From: Roseimaritima multifibrata
GTDB lineage: Bacteria; Planctomycetota; Planctomycetia; Pirellulales; Pirellulaceae
Assembly (NCBI RefSeq): GCF_007741495.1
Contig: NZ_CP036262.1
Location: 1,178,001 to 1,242,000 of the forward strand
Direction of reading: 5' to 3'
Length of the DNA: 64,000 bases
Shown: piece by piece, positions 25,912-34,882 of the stretch
Position numbering within the stretch: position 1 is the first letter of the stretch
Layout of the letters: every line of letters begins with the position of its first letter
Translations under genes and position numbers: made by a program
Notes under the pieces: model-generated
Databases searched by the model: none
The model's input: the letters and a program-made list of their open reading frames with translations, nothing else
Told to the model about the DNA's origin: nothing

Positions 25912-28059
25912 ATGACCATCGACACCTATACGACTTGCCCCTGTGGTAGTGGCAAGAAAATCAAGTTTTGCAAATGCAAAGATTCCGTTGGTGAAATGGA
26001 CCGCGTGGTCAAGATGATGGAAGGGGGGCAATTGGTTGCCGCCTTAGATCGACTGAACCAAATTCTTGAAGAGCATCCCTCGGCAGCTTGGGCGTTGGCC
26101 GTGCGAGGACGTTTGCTGATTGAAATGCGGGAATACGGTACGCTCGCCAGCAATGCCGAACGATTTGTGCGGTTGCAGCCTTCGAACCCGCTGGCACTTG
26201 CCCAGTTGTCGCTCGCTTTGATGACCAAGGGAGATGTGGCCAAGGCGACGGAGACGATGCTGCAAGGGCTGAATGAGGTCGGCCCGGATGTCGATCAATT
26301 CTTCCTGATGGTTTCCAGTACGGTCGCGATCGCTCACCTTGAAAACCGAGCCTTCTTGAGCGCGACGGCGTGGGATTCGTTGAGCCAAAACCTCCCTGAA
26401 TTTCAAGAGCAGCGGGAGCGATCCGCCGGTCGTATGCTCAGCCGATCGCCTGAAGTGAATCAGTTTCTGAAGGGGCCGTTTGCTCTGTTGGAACGCCCCG
26501 AGGATGTGGAGTGGGGCGAGCGGTATGACGAAGCCGCTGGTTTGATGCATCATGTTCGCATTCTGGCTGCAGAGCCCAAGTTGGAGTCTCTGGACCGGCA
26601 GTATCGCGGTGAACCTGCGATCTTGTCAGGACTGCTGAACTGTGCCATTTGGCGTGGTGATGTGGAACGCCAACAAGCGTTGTTCGGAAAACTGGCCAAG
26701 TGTGAATCGCTTGGCGATGAAGAACAGGCTCGGATGCTGGCCCTTTCGGCTCTGGTTGAGCCCGACAGTTCGTTGATGTCGGTGGGGATGGAAGAACATG
26801 TCTATACGATCAACGACTTCGAAGCATTTACCGTTGCCTGTACCGCGAACTCTCGGATCGTTGGTAAGCCGGTTGACGATTCATATCCGGCCGAAGCCGA
26901 GGATGGCGGCGTGCCTCCGCGATTTGCTTATCAGATTCTGAATGCTCCGTACCCTGAGGTCGCCAGTGCTGCGGAATTGCCGCCGGTCGCGGAAGTTCCC
27001 GGTGTTTTGGCCAGTGCCCTCGCGTTTGGTCGCCAGACCGACCGTGCCGCTCGGCTGAAGGCTTACGTCATGGCAAGCAAGGCTGACGCTCTGAAGTCTC
27101 TGTTGACGGATCTTCTGGGTGGCGAAGTCGAGATGACTTCGGAGACTCTGCGTGTCTTCATGGCTCATTCGCTTCAGCGAGAAATGCCTCATCCGTTTCA
27201 GGCCGCCCTTGCCGGGAAGACTGATTCCTCGGCAGCGAGTGTCGAGTATCTGCGGGAAGGCTTTGTCGATACGGTCATGCAGCTGAAATTGCCTCTTTTC
27301 GATGACAAAGCCGTCTCGGAAGTGGTCGACGACGATCAGTACCGCATCCAGCGTTTAGCGTTGGTCCGGACCCTGCAGAATCAGTCGGATTTGGCGATCA
27401 TTCAAGGCGAAAATCTCGCCAAGCTGGCAGAGAAGCTTGGGGTTTCCGACCTCCCGCCGATTGTTGTCACCGATGCTGAATCGGAAAACGTGAAGGTTTA
27501 CGAATTGCCGCAAGTCGATTTGTCGCAGGCGGATGCAGAAACCACGTTTTTATACCTGAACTACGCCGAAGCCTACGTCTCTCGCTCGGCAGTCATGGAA
27601 GCCGCCGATCGGCTGATTGAGCTGGATCCTCCAGGAGACCTTCGCAGGGCTAAACTGGCCGCCTATGTCGCCAAGGCGTCGGGAGCCCCGGACCATGCGG
27701 AAGCGTTGGCCATTCTTGGAGAAGGGCGTCAGTGGGCAGAAGCGAACGAAGTCCCTGCTCCTTCGATTCTTCTTTCCATCCTGCCTCATGCCTTGTTAGG
27801 TGGAGCCGGTCCGGTCTTTGAAGAGACGGTGTCGAAGCTGTTGTCCGAGTATCGTGAAGATCCAAACGTGATGGCTCGCCTGCAGCAATTGCTGGTTAAT
27901 TTCGGGTTGATCAATCCAGATGGGACGCCTCGCAATGCTCCACAGGCAAGCCCTGAACCGCAGGGTGGTCTTTGGACGCCTGATCAAGGGGACGCTCCTG
28001 CGGGAGCTCCACCAGCCGCCGATGGCGGAAGTAAGCTTTGGGTTCCAGGAATGGACTGA
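25912..28059 (+). CDS. SEC-C motif / tetratricopeptide-like protein
   Basis: About 715 aa from the ATG at 25912. The frame is open to 25768, but the extra stretch is not family-like and this ATG puts the domain at the N-terminus as usual. Residues 9-22 (CPCGSGKKIKFCKC) form the SEC-C zinc-binding motif known from SecA tails. TPR-like helical repeats follow from about residue 40 (VAALDRLNQILEEHPSAAWALAVRGR, PSNPLALAQLSLAL) and continue for most of the length. The C-terminus is Pro/Gly/Ala-rich and ends KLWVPGMD. Function unknown; the motif suggests a scaffold that contacts SecB, ribosomes or nucleic acid. Confidence 0.85.
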   Translation: MTIDTYTTCPCGSGKKIKFCKCKDSVGEMDRVVKMMEGGQLVAALDRLNQILEEHPSAAWALAVRGRLLIEMREYGTLASNAERFVRLQPSNPLALAQLSLALMTKGDVAKATETMLQGLNEVGPDVDQFFLMVSSTVAIAHLENRAFLSATAWDSLSQNLPEFQEQRERSAGRMLSRSPEVNQFLKGPFALLERPEDVEWGERYDEAAGLMHHVRILAAEPKLESLDRQYRGEPAILSGLLNCAIWRGDVERQQALFGKLAKCESLGDEEQARMLALSALVEPDSSLMSVGMEEHVYTINDFEAFTVACTANSRIVGKPVDDSYPAEAEDGGVPPRFAYQILNAPYPEVASAAELPPVAEVPGVLASALAFGRQTDRAARLKAYVMASKADALKSLLTDLLGGEVEMTSETLRVFMAHSLQREMPHPFQAALAGKTDSSAASVEYLREGFVDTVMQLKLPLFDDKAVSEVVDDDQYRIQRLALVRTLQNQSDLAIIQGENLAKLAEKLGVSDLPPIVVTDAESENVKVYELPQVDLSQADAETTFLYLNYAEAYVSRSAVMEAADRLIELDPPGDLRRAKLAAYVAKASGAPDHAEALAILGEGRQWAEANEVPAPSILLSILPHALLGGAGPVFEETVSKLLSEYREDPNVMARLQQLLVNFGLINPDGTPRNAPQASPEPQGGLWTPDQGDAPAGAPPAADGGSKLWVPGMD

Positions 28060-28187
28060 TCGATCGATGAAAGCATGAGGCGGTTCGGCTGGTTCGGGTC
28101 GCCGCTGCTGTCGATCTGGCCAACCGGCGAGCTAAATCGCCGCGAAGCTGTCCGGATTCCAGCATCGCCATTTAATAACCAAGGGAC

Positions 28188-29267
28188 ATGATGTTACACG
28201 CTGTTATTATGGCTGGCGGAAGCGGAACTCGCTTTTGGCCTGCCAGTCGTCGCGATACCCCGAAACAACTTTTGAAGCTGTCTGGCGATCGTACGATGAT
28301 CCAGGCGACGGCGGACCGGTTGGGGGATCTGGTTCCCGATCAACGCAAGATGGTCGTCACCAATGCGGCTCTCGTCGCTGCGGTTCGGCAGCAGTTGCCC
28401 GACCTTCCGGTCGAGTCGATCGTCGGGGAGCCTTGTAAGCGTGATACCGCTCCCTGTATCGGTTTGGCCGCGACCCTGATCGCCGCCAAGGATCCGGATG
28501 CGACCATGTTGGTAATGCCGGCGGATCATGTGATCACCAGCGATGCGGATTTCCAAAAGGCGGTTCTCGCGGGGGAGGCTTTGTTGGACGAGGATCCGAC
28601 CCGGATTGTGACCTTTGGGATTGAACCGTCCTATCCGGCGGAATCTTTTGGCTATATCGAACGGGGCGAAACGCTCGGGAAGGCGGATTCGGCAGCCTAT
28701 CGAGTTACCCGATTTCGCGAAAAACCGGATGCCGCGACCGCTCAGCAGTATCTGGCTGCAGGGACGTTCTACTGGAACAGCGGGATCTTTATGTGGCGTT
28801 GTTCCACGATTCTGGAGGCGTTGCAAAAACAGATGCCCGAGATGATGGAAAAACTGGAAAACATTGGTCAGGCGGCTGGGGAATCGAATTTTTCGGAGGT
28901 TCTAGAGCGAGAGTTTGCGGCCATCGAAGGCAAATCGATCGATTACGCCGTCATGGAGGATTACCCCAATATTGTCGTCCTTGAAGCTCCCTTTCGCTGG
29001 GACGATGTCGGCAGTTGGCAGTCTTTGGCCCGTATGAATCCTCCCGATGCGGATGGAAATACGGTCCTTGCTAATCACCTGGGGATCGATACTCGGCAAA
29101 CAATCGTTTTTGGTGATACCGACCACCTAATCGTGACGATCGATATCGAGGACCTGATCGTGGTCCACACTCCCGGGGCGACTTTGGTTGCCCCGAAATC
29201 GTCTGAAGAACGCGTCCGTGAAGTGGTCAAGCGATTAACGGAAGAGGGTCGTGAGAGTCGTTTGTGA
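28188..29267 (+). CDS. manC: Mannose-1-phosphate guanylyltransferase
   Basis: 359 aa; ATG codons at 28188 and 28191, with AAGGGA just upstream of the first. It makes GDP-mannose from mannose-1-phosphate and GTP. Motifs: VIMAGGSGTRFWPASR (nucleotide-binding loop), GEPCKRDTAPCIGLAA, VMPADHVI, FGYIERGE, FREKPD, WNSGIFMW and FRWDDVGSW. It lacks the C-terminal phosphomannose isomerase domain of the bifunctional type, so it is the short form. It stands 128 bp after the SEC-C gene and supplies precursors for surface glycans. Confidence 0.93.
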   Translation: MMLHAVIMAGGSGTRFWPASRRDTPKQLLKLSGDRTMIQATADRLGDLVPDQRKMVVTNAALVAAVRQQLPDLPVESIVGEPCKRDTAPCIGLAATLIAAKDPDATMLVMPADHVITSDADFQKAVLAGEALLDEDPTRIVTFGIEPSYPAESFGYIERGETLGKADSAAYRVTRFREKPDAATAQQYLAAGTFYWNSGIFMWRCSTILEALQKQMPEMMEKLENIGQAAGESNFSEVLEREFAAIEGKSIDYAVMEDYPNIVVLEAPFRWDDVGSWQSLARMNPPDADGNTVLANHLGIDTRQTIVFGDTDHLIVTIDIEDLIVVHTPGATLVAPKSSEERVREVVKRLTEEGRESRL

Positions 29268-29388
29268 GAAAATGGGCATAAAATTGCTCTTTCGGAGCGC
29301 TGCCTTAGTTGTCACAATCGCCGGCTACCCCTATCTTCACGGGTTCAAATAACCACATATTCCCCCAGTCTCCACTGCTTGGCATTCC

Positions 29389-29405
29389 CCTAGGGGGCTG
29401 TTTTG
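29389..29405 (+). terminator. Possible weak terminator after manC
   Basis: CCCCTAGGGG is followed by a short TTTT-containing stretch in the 184-bp gap before the small basic protein gene. The stem is short, so this is tentative. Confidence 0.3.
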
Positions 29406-29451
29406 CTGCTGAAGACCGAGCATTGATATTGAATATTAGGAGTTTTCCACA

Positions 29452-29670
29452 ATGACAATGGACAGCAGCCTGAAAGTTCAGGCCGGAGCGATTAAGACTC
29501 GCAACGTTTTGACCCGTGCAGAACGTATTACGCGATTGAAAGAATTGGACCGCTGGAATGAAGACGACAGCGTCGTCGGCATGCCCAAGGTTCGCGTCGT
29601 GAAAGTCTCGCTGAAGAAGAAGAAGAAAGTGAAGAAAGAAGAGACCGACGACAAAAAGAAGAAGAAGTAG
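29452..29670 (+). CDS. PVC small basic protein
   Basis: 72 aa. The sequence MTMDSSLKVQAGAIKTRNVL, then RAERITRLKELDRW and MPKVRVVKVSLKKKKK, matches the small basic protein family (TIGR04137) known from planctomycetes, verrucomicrobia and chlamydiae. The lysine-rich tail suggests nucleic-acid or ribosome binding; no activity is established. An AGGAG site lies about 10 bases upstream. It has its own intergenic region and what looks like a downstream terminator, so it is probably a single, well-expressed transcript. Confidence 0.9.
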   Translation: MTMDSSLKVQAGAIKTRNVLTRAERITRLKELDRWNEDDSVVGMPKVRVVKVSLKKKKKVKKEETDDKKKKK

Positions 29671-29683
29671 GCTCGAAATCGAA

Positions 29684-29737
29684 TGGAAGGACCTCCGTTT
29701 TGGGTGGCCTCCGTTCGTCTTTCACTCTTTTTTTCTT
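29684..29737 (+). terminator. Likely terminator after the small basic protein
   Basis: A GGAAGGACC...GGCCTCC imperfect stem is followed by a run of seven T plus further T-rich sequence before the desaturase start. Confidence 0.45.
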
Positions 29738-29752
29738 GAACCAGGGTTGGTC

Positions 29753-30763
29753 ATGAGCGTTGTGGACACGGATTGCCCAAAACCGGGTGCTGGCTCGGCT
29801 CCTGCTAAAGGGGAGCTGGATCCCGTTCAGCAAGATGCGACCGGCCAGGCCGATCCATTGCGACTTCCGCTGCCTGAGGCGACTCAGCCGCTGCAGCTGA
29901 TGTGGCGGTATGTCATCGTGTTGTCGTTGGTGCATCTAGTCGCTCTGATGGTTTTCGTCCCCTGGTTTTTCAGTTGGTCGGGAGTGGTTTTGGCAATCGC
30001 CGGGCATTTTGTGTTCGGCATGTTAGGGGTGACGATCGGTTACCACCGGCTGCTAACGCATCGCGGCTTCGAGTGTCCTAAATGGCTGGAGCATACGTTC
30101 GCCATTTTGGGAATGTGCAATTTGCAGGACAGCCCTGCTCGTTGGGTCGCGATCCATCGCCTGCACCACCAGCACAGTGATCATCAACCCGATCCGCATT
30201 CGCCACTGGCCAGTTTCTTGTGGTCTCATGTCGGCTGGGTCGTCTATCGTCATCGCGACCTGGATCGCACGTCTCGCTACGAACGTTATGTCCGCGACCT
30301 GTTGCGAGATCCGTTCTACCTGCGTCTGGAAAAGAAGGACGGTTGGTTCTTCGTTTTCGCTGCACATGCTCTGTTGATCGTAGGTGCGGGAGCTCTGTAT
30401 GGATGGTTTTCGGGTGGGAGTGGGCAAGCCGCTTTCCAGATGGCGGCCAGTTGGGCTGTCTGGGCGGTCGCCGCACGAACCGTGTTTGTTTTGCACGGGA
30501 CCTGGGCTGTTAACTCTTTGACGCATGTCTTTGGGTATCGAAATTACGAAACCCGTGACGAAAGTCGCAACAATTGGTTGGTTGCATTGTCAAGTCACGG
30601 TGAAGGCTGGCACAATAATCATCACGCACAACCACGCTCGGCGGCTCATGGCCACCACTGGTGGGAATTTGATATGTCTTGGTGGGTGATTCGCGGGATG
30701 GAAATGGTAGGGCTGGCCACTAAAGTTGTACGTCCCAAACCTGTTGCCGACCCCGATACCTGA
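29753..30763 (+). CDS. Acyl-CoA / fatty acid desaturase
   Basis: 336 aa from the ATG at 29753 (CCAGGG upstream; an in-frame TTG at 29747 is less likely). This membrane di-iron enzyme introduces a double bond into acyl chains. All three histidine boxes are present: GYHRLLTHR near residue 98, HRLHHQHSDH near 134 and HNNHHAQPRSAAHGHHWWE in the C-terminal part. Two pairs of hydrophobic segments surround the boxes (about 46-85 and 200-245), the normal topology. It is probably involved in membrane fluidity. Confidence 0.93.
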   Translation: MSVVDTDCPKPGAGSAPAKGELDPVQQDATGQADPLRLPLPEATQPLQLMWRYVIVLSLVHLVALMVFVPWFFSWSGVVLAIAGHFVFGMLGVTIGYHRLLTHRGFECPKWLEHTFAILGMCNLQDSPARWVAIHRLHHQHSDHQPDPHSPLASFLWSHVGWVVYRHRDLDRTSRYERYVRDLLRDPFYLRLEKKDGWFFVFAAHALLIVGAGALYGWFSGGSGQAAFQMAASWAVWAVAARTVFVLHGTWAVNSLTHVFGYRNYETRDESRNNWLVALSSHGEGWHNNHHAQPRSAAHGHHWWEFDMSWWVIRGMEMVGLATKVVRPKPVADPDT

Positions 30764-30886
30764 TGCCTTCGGATCCGGATCAGCTCCTCTTCCGCTTGTG
30801 CTAAGTCAAAACTAATACTTGGGGATAAATGGATGATCCTGTTCCTGCAGCAAGCTTTTCGTTTGGTTCTTGCGGAAGTATCCGGC

Positions 30887-31912
30887 ATGTCCCGGTTCTT
30901 CCCCCTTCTGAAAAACGGCCTCCCGCGATTCGGGGTTGTGGCCAGTTCCGCGACGATGCTCGCGTTGGTTCTTGGCTTTGCCGGGTGTTCTGATCCCGGG
31001 AAAAGTGCAAACAAAGAGGGTCTGCAGCCGGTCGTGATTCAGTTGAATTGGTACCCGGAGGCCGAGCATGGCGGTGCCTATGCTGCCCTGGTCGATGGAT
31101 CCTATGAAGCGGCCGGCTACGATGTTGAAATCCGCTCCGGAGGTCCAGCGACCCCGGTTGCCGCCGACCTAGCCAGTGGCCGTTGTCAGTTCGCTTTTGC
31201 AAACGCCGATGACGTGGTCCTTTATCGCCAACAGGGCGTTGATGTGGTCGCGGTTTTGGCCGCCATGCAGAACCATCCACGCTGCATTCTGGTGCGGGCC
31301 GATTCCGGAATCACCAGTCTTGATGACCTGAAAGGGCTAACCCTTCAGCGTCAGCCTGGCAAGCCTTTTCTGGAATTCATGCGGCAACGCGGATTGTTGG
31401 ACGGAGTTCAGGAAGTACCTTATCTCGGTTCGGTATCGGCCCTGGTGGCGTCGAAGGATATCGCGATCCAGGCCTATTCATTTGCCGAACCGCTGCTCGC
31501 CGAACAGCAAGGAGTCGACGTAACGCCATTGATGGTCAGCGAGCTTGGCTGGAACCCTTACAGCAGCGTCTTGCTGACCACGGGGGAACTGATTCGTGAC
31601 AATCCGACGTTGGTTCGAGATGTGGTGCAAGCGACTCAGCAAGGTTGGCGTACCTATCTAACCAGCCCCTCGGCGGCGAACGAGAAAATTCTTGCTGCGA
31701 ATCACCATGGAATGACCGCTGAAGTGCTTGATTTCGGAGTCAAGCAACTGCCAGGACTGGCGATGCCTGACGGGGCAACCATTGAAAGTGTTGGAGGGAT
31801 GTCTCTCTCGCGTTGGAAAACTTTAGTCGAGCAAATGACCAAACTAGGCATCGTCGACCCCGAGAATGTAAAAGCTGAAGATTGCTTTGACGCTCAGTTT
31901 TTGCTTCCTTAG
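30887..31912 (+). CDS. ABC-type substrate-binding lipoprotein (SsuA/THI5-like)
   Basis: 341 aa from the ATG at 30887, with GGAAG about 10 bases upstream; an earlier ATG at 30833 would only lengthen the leader. The N-terminus is basic then hydrophobic and ends in a lipobox LGFAGC, so the mature protein is lipid-anchored. The fold is that of NMT1/SsuA-type binding proteins: VVIQLNWYPEAEHGGAYAAL, ASGRCQFAFANADDVVLYRQQG and LTLQRQPGKPFLEFM. Relatives bind sulfonates, nitrate or pyrimidine precursors of thiamine. No permease or ATPase gene is adjacent, so the ligand cannot be assigned. Confidence 0.85.
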   Translation: MSRFFPLLKNGLPRFGVVASSATMLALVLGFAGCSDPGKSANKEGLQPVVIQLNWYPEAEHGGAYAALVDGSYEAAGYDVEIRSGGPATPVAADLASGRCQFAFANADDVVLYRQQGVDVVAVLAAMQNHPRCILVRADSGITSLDDLKGLTLQRQPGKPFLEFMRQRGLLDGVQEVPYLGSVSALVASKDIAIQAYSFAEPLLAEQQGVDVTPLMVSELGWNPYSSVLLTTGELIRDNPTLVRDVVQATQQGWRTYLTSPSAANEKILAANHHGMTAEVLDFGVKQLPGLAMPDGATIESVGGMSLSRWKTLVEQMTKLGIVDPENVKAEDCFDAQFLLP

Positions 31913-31954
31913 CGTTTGCTACTCATAAGTTTCCCGCTTCAACGATAGACACCG

Positions 31955-34882
31955 GTGACACAGACCACTCTCCAACGCATTTTTCTGGGCTGGGATCAGC
32001 CTCTTCTGCAAGCATCCGTCAACTATTTGCACAAGCGATATGGTTCCAGCAAAAGTTGGGATCTGTCGGCGACGACGTTGGTCGTTCCGACTTCGCGTTC
32101 GCGTCGGCAGTTGATTGCGTTGCTTAAACAGCACGCCGCTACGGAGCAGCTGGATTTGCAGCCGCCTCGGATTCTGACCGTCGGAACGCTGCCGGAACAG
32201 CTCTACCAGCCCGCGGGCGAACTTGCTTTAGAACTGGAGCAGACACTTGCCTGGACTCAGGTTCTGTTGGCGACCGACCCCCAGCGTCTGAAGGCGTTGC
32301 TGCCCACTATTCCGCCGCATGACCCGATTGCGCCGTGGGTCGAACTTGCCGCTTCGCTACGCCGCTTGCATGACACGCTGGCCGCTGACAATTTGCGATT
32401 TGCCGACGTCATTGCGTTTATTGAAACCGCTGCCGAAAAAGATCGCTGGCAATTACTGGATGAATTGTTGGATGCATATCGAGGCCAATTGAAGGCAGCC
32501 GGGCGGCTGGACCCTGCGGCGGCCAGGCAGACGGCGATCGAAACGGGCGGCTGTGGGACCGATCGTCAGATTATTTTGATTGGTGCTGCCGACCTGAGCG
32601 GTGTTCTTTGCAAAATGTTGGACACCGTTGCTTCTAAGGTGACTTCGCTGGTCGGGGCAGCCGAATCCGATCAGGTTTTGTTCGACCGCTACGGACGGGT
32701 CGAACCGCAAGAGTGGGCGATGCGTGACCTGCCTTGGCGGGACGAGCAACTTTTGCAGGCCGATGATGCCAGCGATCAGTCGGCCGTGATGGCAAACCAG
32801 GTTCTAAAACTGCAGCAGACCTTTAGGCCGGATCAGATCACCGTTGGGGTCACCGACGATTCTTTGGTCACCTTTGTCGAAACCGAACTGGAACAGTGCA
32901 ACCTTGCCACACATCGCGAGCAAGGTTGGCCACTATCGCAAACGGCTCCGGGCCGGTTCCTGCGTTTGCTGTCGATGTTACGGACGCGGATGGACTGGAA
33001 TTCTTTGGCGGCACTGGTCAGGCACTCGGATGTTTACGATTGGCTGGACCGGCAGCTGTCGGCGGAAAACGAAGAATCGGGCCTTCCGAAAACGCGTCGC
33101 GATCTTCCCTGGTTGACTCAACTGGATCACTTTTTAGGAAACCACTATCCGACAAAGTTGGATGTGGCGATTCCGGCGGTTGCGTTGGACGATTACCCCG
33201 TCCTGCCTGCGCTGCTGCAACGCGTCACGGATTGGCTGGCTCCGTTGCTCGCGCCACCGAAGTCGTTGGCCAAATGGTCGCAATCCCTGCTGCGTGTGAT
33301 CGACGCGATTTATCCGCCCGTCGAAGAGTTCTCCGAAAGCGATACATCGGATTCCGGTGAATTTGGTGCGGATGAAACCGATGCCGTTCCTGGTGAAGAC
33401 ATTGGAGTCCAGCGGACTCAGTTTGCGATCGACCGGATGCACGTGATGTTGGAGCGGTTGGAAACGCTCAGCGATGTCTTAGACGTTCCGGTCCCCGCGG
33501 CGGTGGCGATGGAGATGCTGCTGGGTAGGTTGGCCGAAGCACCGATTGTGCTTGCATCCTCCCCCGAGAAAATCGAAATTTTGGGGTGGTTGGAACTTGC
33601 CTTGGATGATTCCGAAGGCTTGGTGGTCGTCGGGCTGAATCATCCTTATGTGCCGGAAAGTATCACGGCGGACCCGTTTCTTCCGGGCAGTCTGCGGTCT
33701 CGGTTGAACATGGCCGACAATGAACGTCGTTTTGCCCGAGACGCCTATGCGTTGCACAGTATTCTAAGCACCCGTCCCGATACCCGATTTATCGTCGGTC
33801 GCCGCGGTCCCGACGGCAGTCCAACGCCGCCCAGTCGTTTGCTTTCGGCGGCATCGGGGGCGGATCTTGCTCGCCGAATCATGCAGTTACTCTCTGCCGC
33901 TGATTCTCCGCGTGTGATGCCCCCTTCTTCCTCTGGGGAAATCAGCAAGACATCGCTGCCGATTCCTGTTGCGGGCAAAGCCGACATCAAGGTCATGAGT
34001 GTGACCGCTTTTAGTGCCTACTTGGCCTGCCCGTTTCGGTTCTATTTGCGACACGTTTTGGGACTCCGTCCTCAAGACGATCAGTCCCGTGAATTGCAGG
34101 CCAACCAGTTCGGCGACTTGGTTCACGGAGCACTCGAGGATTTTGGCGACAATGAAGATCATCGCCAGGCGACCAAGGCAAGCGAAATCGAAGAACTGCT
34201 GCTTCAGTATTTGTATGCCTATGCCAAAAAGCGATTTGGGGAAGATCCTGCTGCCGCAGTGCAGGTGCAAATCCATCAGGCGGAGCGACGCTTAAAAGTG
34301 GTTGCGTCCCGTCAAGCGGAACGGCGTGCGGAAGGCTGGGAGATTCGCTACGCGGAAGCTTCCGTCGATCCGAAACCTGCGGCGGACGGAAGCCCAGGTG
34401 CCGGGATCCAGATCGGCGATCGCCGGATGGGGCTGAAAGGTCGTTTTGACCGTATCGATTACCATCCGCAAACCGGTCAGTGGGCGATCCTTGATTACAA
34501 AACGCATGGGCACCTACCGCGTAAAAAGCATATCGATTCAACCAGTGGTGAATGGGTTGATTTGCAGTTGCCGCTGTATCGTTTGATGACCGAGTACATC
34601 GAAGGGGTCGACGCTCCAGCGGATCAGATTCAGTTGGGGTATTTCAATATTGCTGACCAAGCGGATGCAACCGGCATTCATCTGGCCGATTTTACAGAAA
34701 CCGAATTTGAAGCGGCGGAGAAACTTGTGAAGTCATGTATCGAGCGAATTTGGGATAACGATTTTGCCCCGAGTCCCGATCCGGTTCCGTTTGATGACTA
34801 TGCAATGATTTGTCAAACAGGATTGGCAGCAACTCTGCTCGATTCCTTCTCCCTGCCAAGTGTTGAGGAGGTGAGTCAATGA
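31955..34882 (+). CDS. AddB-like PD-(D/E)XK nuclease
   Basis: 975 aa from a GTG at 31955. The N-terminal two thirds resemble the inactivated helicase part of AddB (TLVVPTSRSRRQLIALL near residue 40, VGTLPEQLY). The nuclease domain starts near residue 675 (SVTAFSAYLACPFRFYLRHVLG), then FGDLVHGALEDF and the catalytic strand GRFDRIDYHPQTG-WAILDYKTHG (about 828-850, with D and D-x-K). The classical AddB four-Cys Fe-S arrangement is not evident. It overlaps the next gene by ATGA and should form the partner of that helicase in double-strand-break end resection. Confidence 0.82.
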   Translation: MTQTTLQRIFLGWDQPLLQASVNYLHKRYGSSKSWDLSATTLVVPTSRSRRQLIALLKQHAATEQLDLQPPRILTVGTLPEQLYQPAGELALELEQTLAWTQVLLATDPQRLKALLPTIPPHDPIAPWVELAASLRRLHDTLAADNLRFADVIAFIETAAEKDRWQLLDELLDAYRGQLKAAGRLDPAAARQTAIETGGCGTDRQIILIGAADLSGVLCKMLDTVASKVTSLVGAAESDQVLFDRYGRVEPQEWAMRDLPWRDEQLLQADDASDQSAVMANQVLKLQQTFRPDQITVGVTDDSLVTFVETELEQCNLATHREQGWPLSQTAPGRFLRLLSMLRTRMDWNSLAALVRHSDVYDWLDRQLSAENEESGLPKTRRDLPWLTQLDHFLGNHYPTKLDVAIPAVALDDYPVLPALLQRVTDWLAPLLAPPKSLAKWSQSLLRVIDAIYPPVEEFSESDTSDSGEFGADETDAVPGEDIGVQRTQFAIDRMHVMLERLETLSDVLDVPVPAAVAMEMLLGRLAEAPIVLASSPEKIEILGWLELALDDSEGLVVVGLNHPYVPESITADPFLPGSLRSRLNMADNERRFARDAYALHSILSTRPDTRFIVGRRGPDGSPTPPSRLLSAASGADLARRIMQLLSAADSPRVMPPSSSGEISKTSLPIPVAGKADIKVMSVTAFSAYLACPFRFYLRHVLGLRPQDDQSRELQANQFGDLVHGALEDFGDNEDHRQATKASEIEELLLQYLYAYAKKRFGEDPAAAVQVQIHQAERRLKVVASRQAERRAEGWEIRYAEASVDPKPAADGSPGAGIQIGDRRMGLKGRFDRIDYHPQTGQWAILDYKTHGHLPRKKHIDSTSGEWVDLQLPLYRLMTEYIEGVDAPADQIQLGYFNIADQADATGIHLADFTETEFEAAEKLVKSCIERIWDNDFAPSPDPVPFDDYAMICQTGLAATLLDSFSLPSVEEVSQ

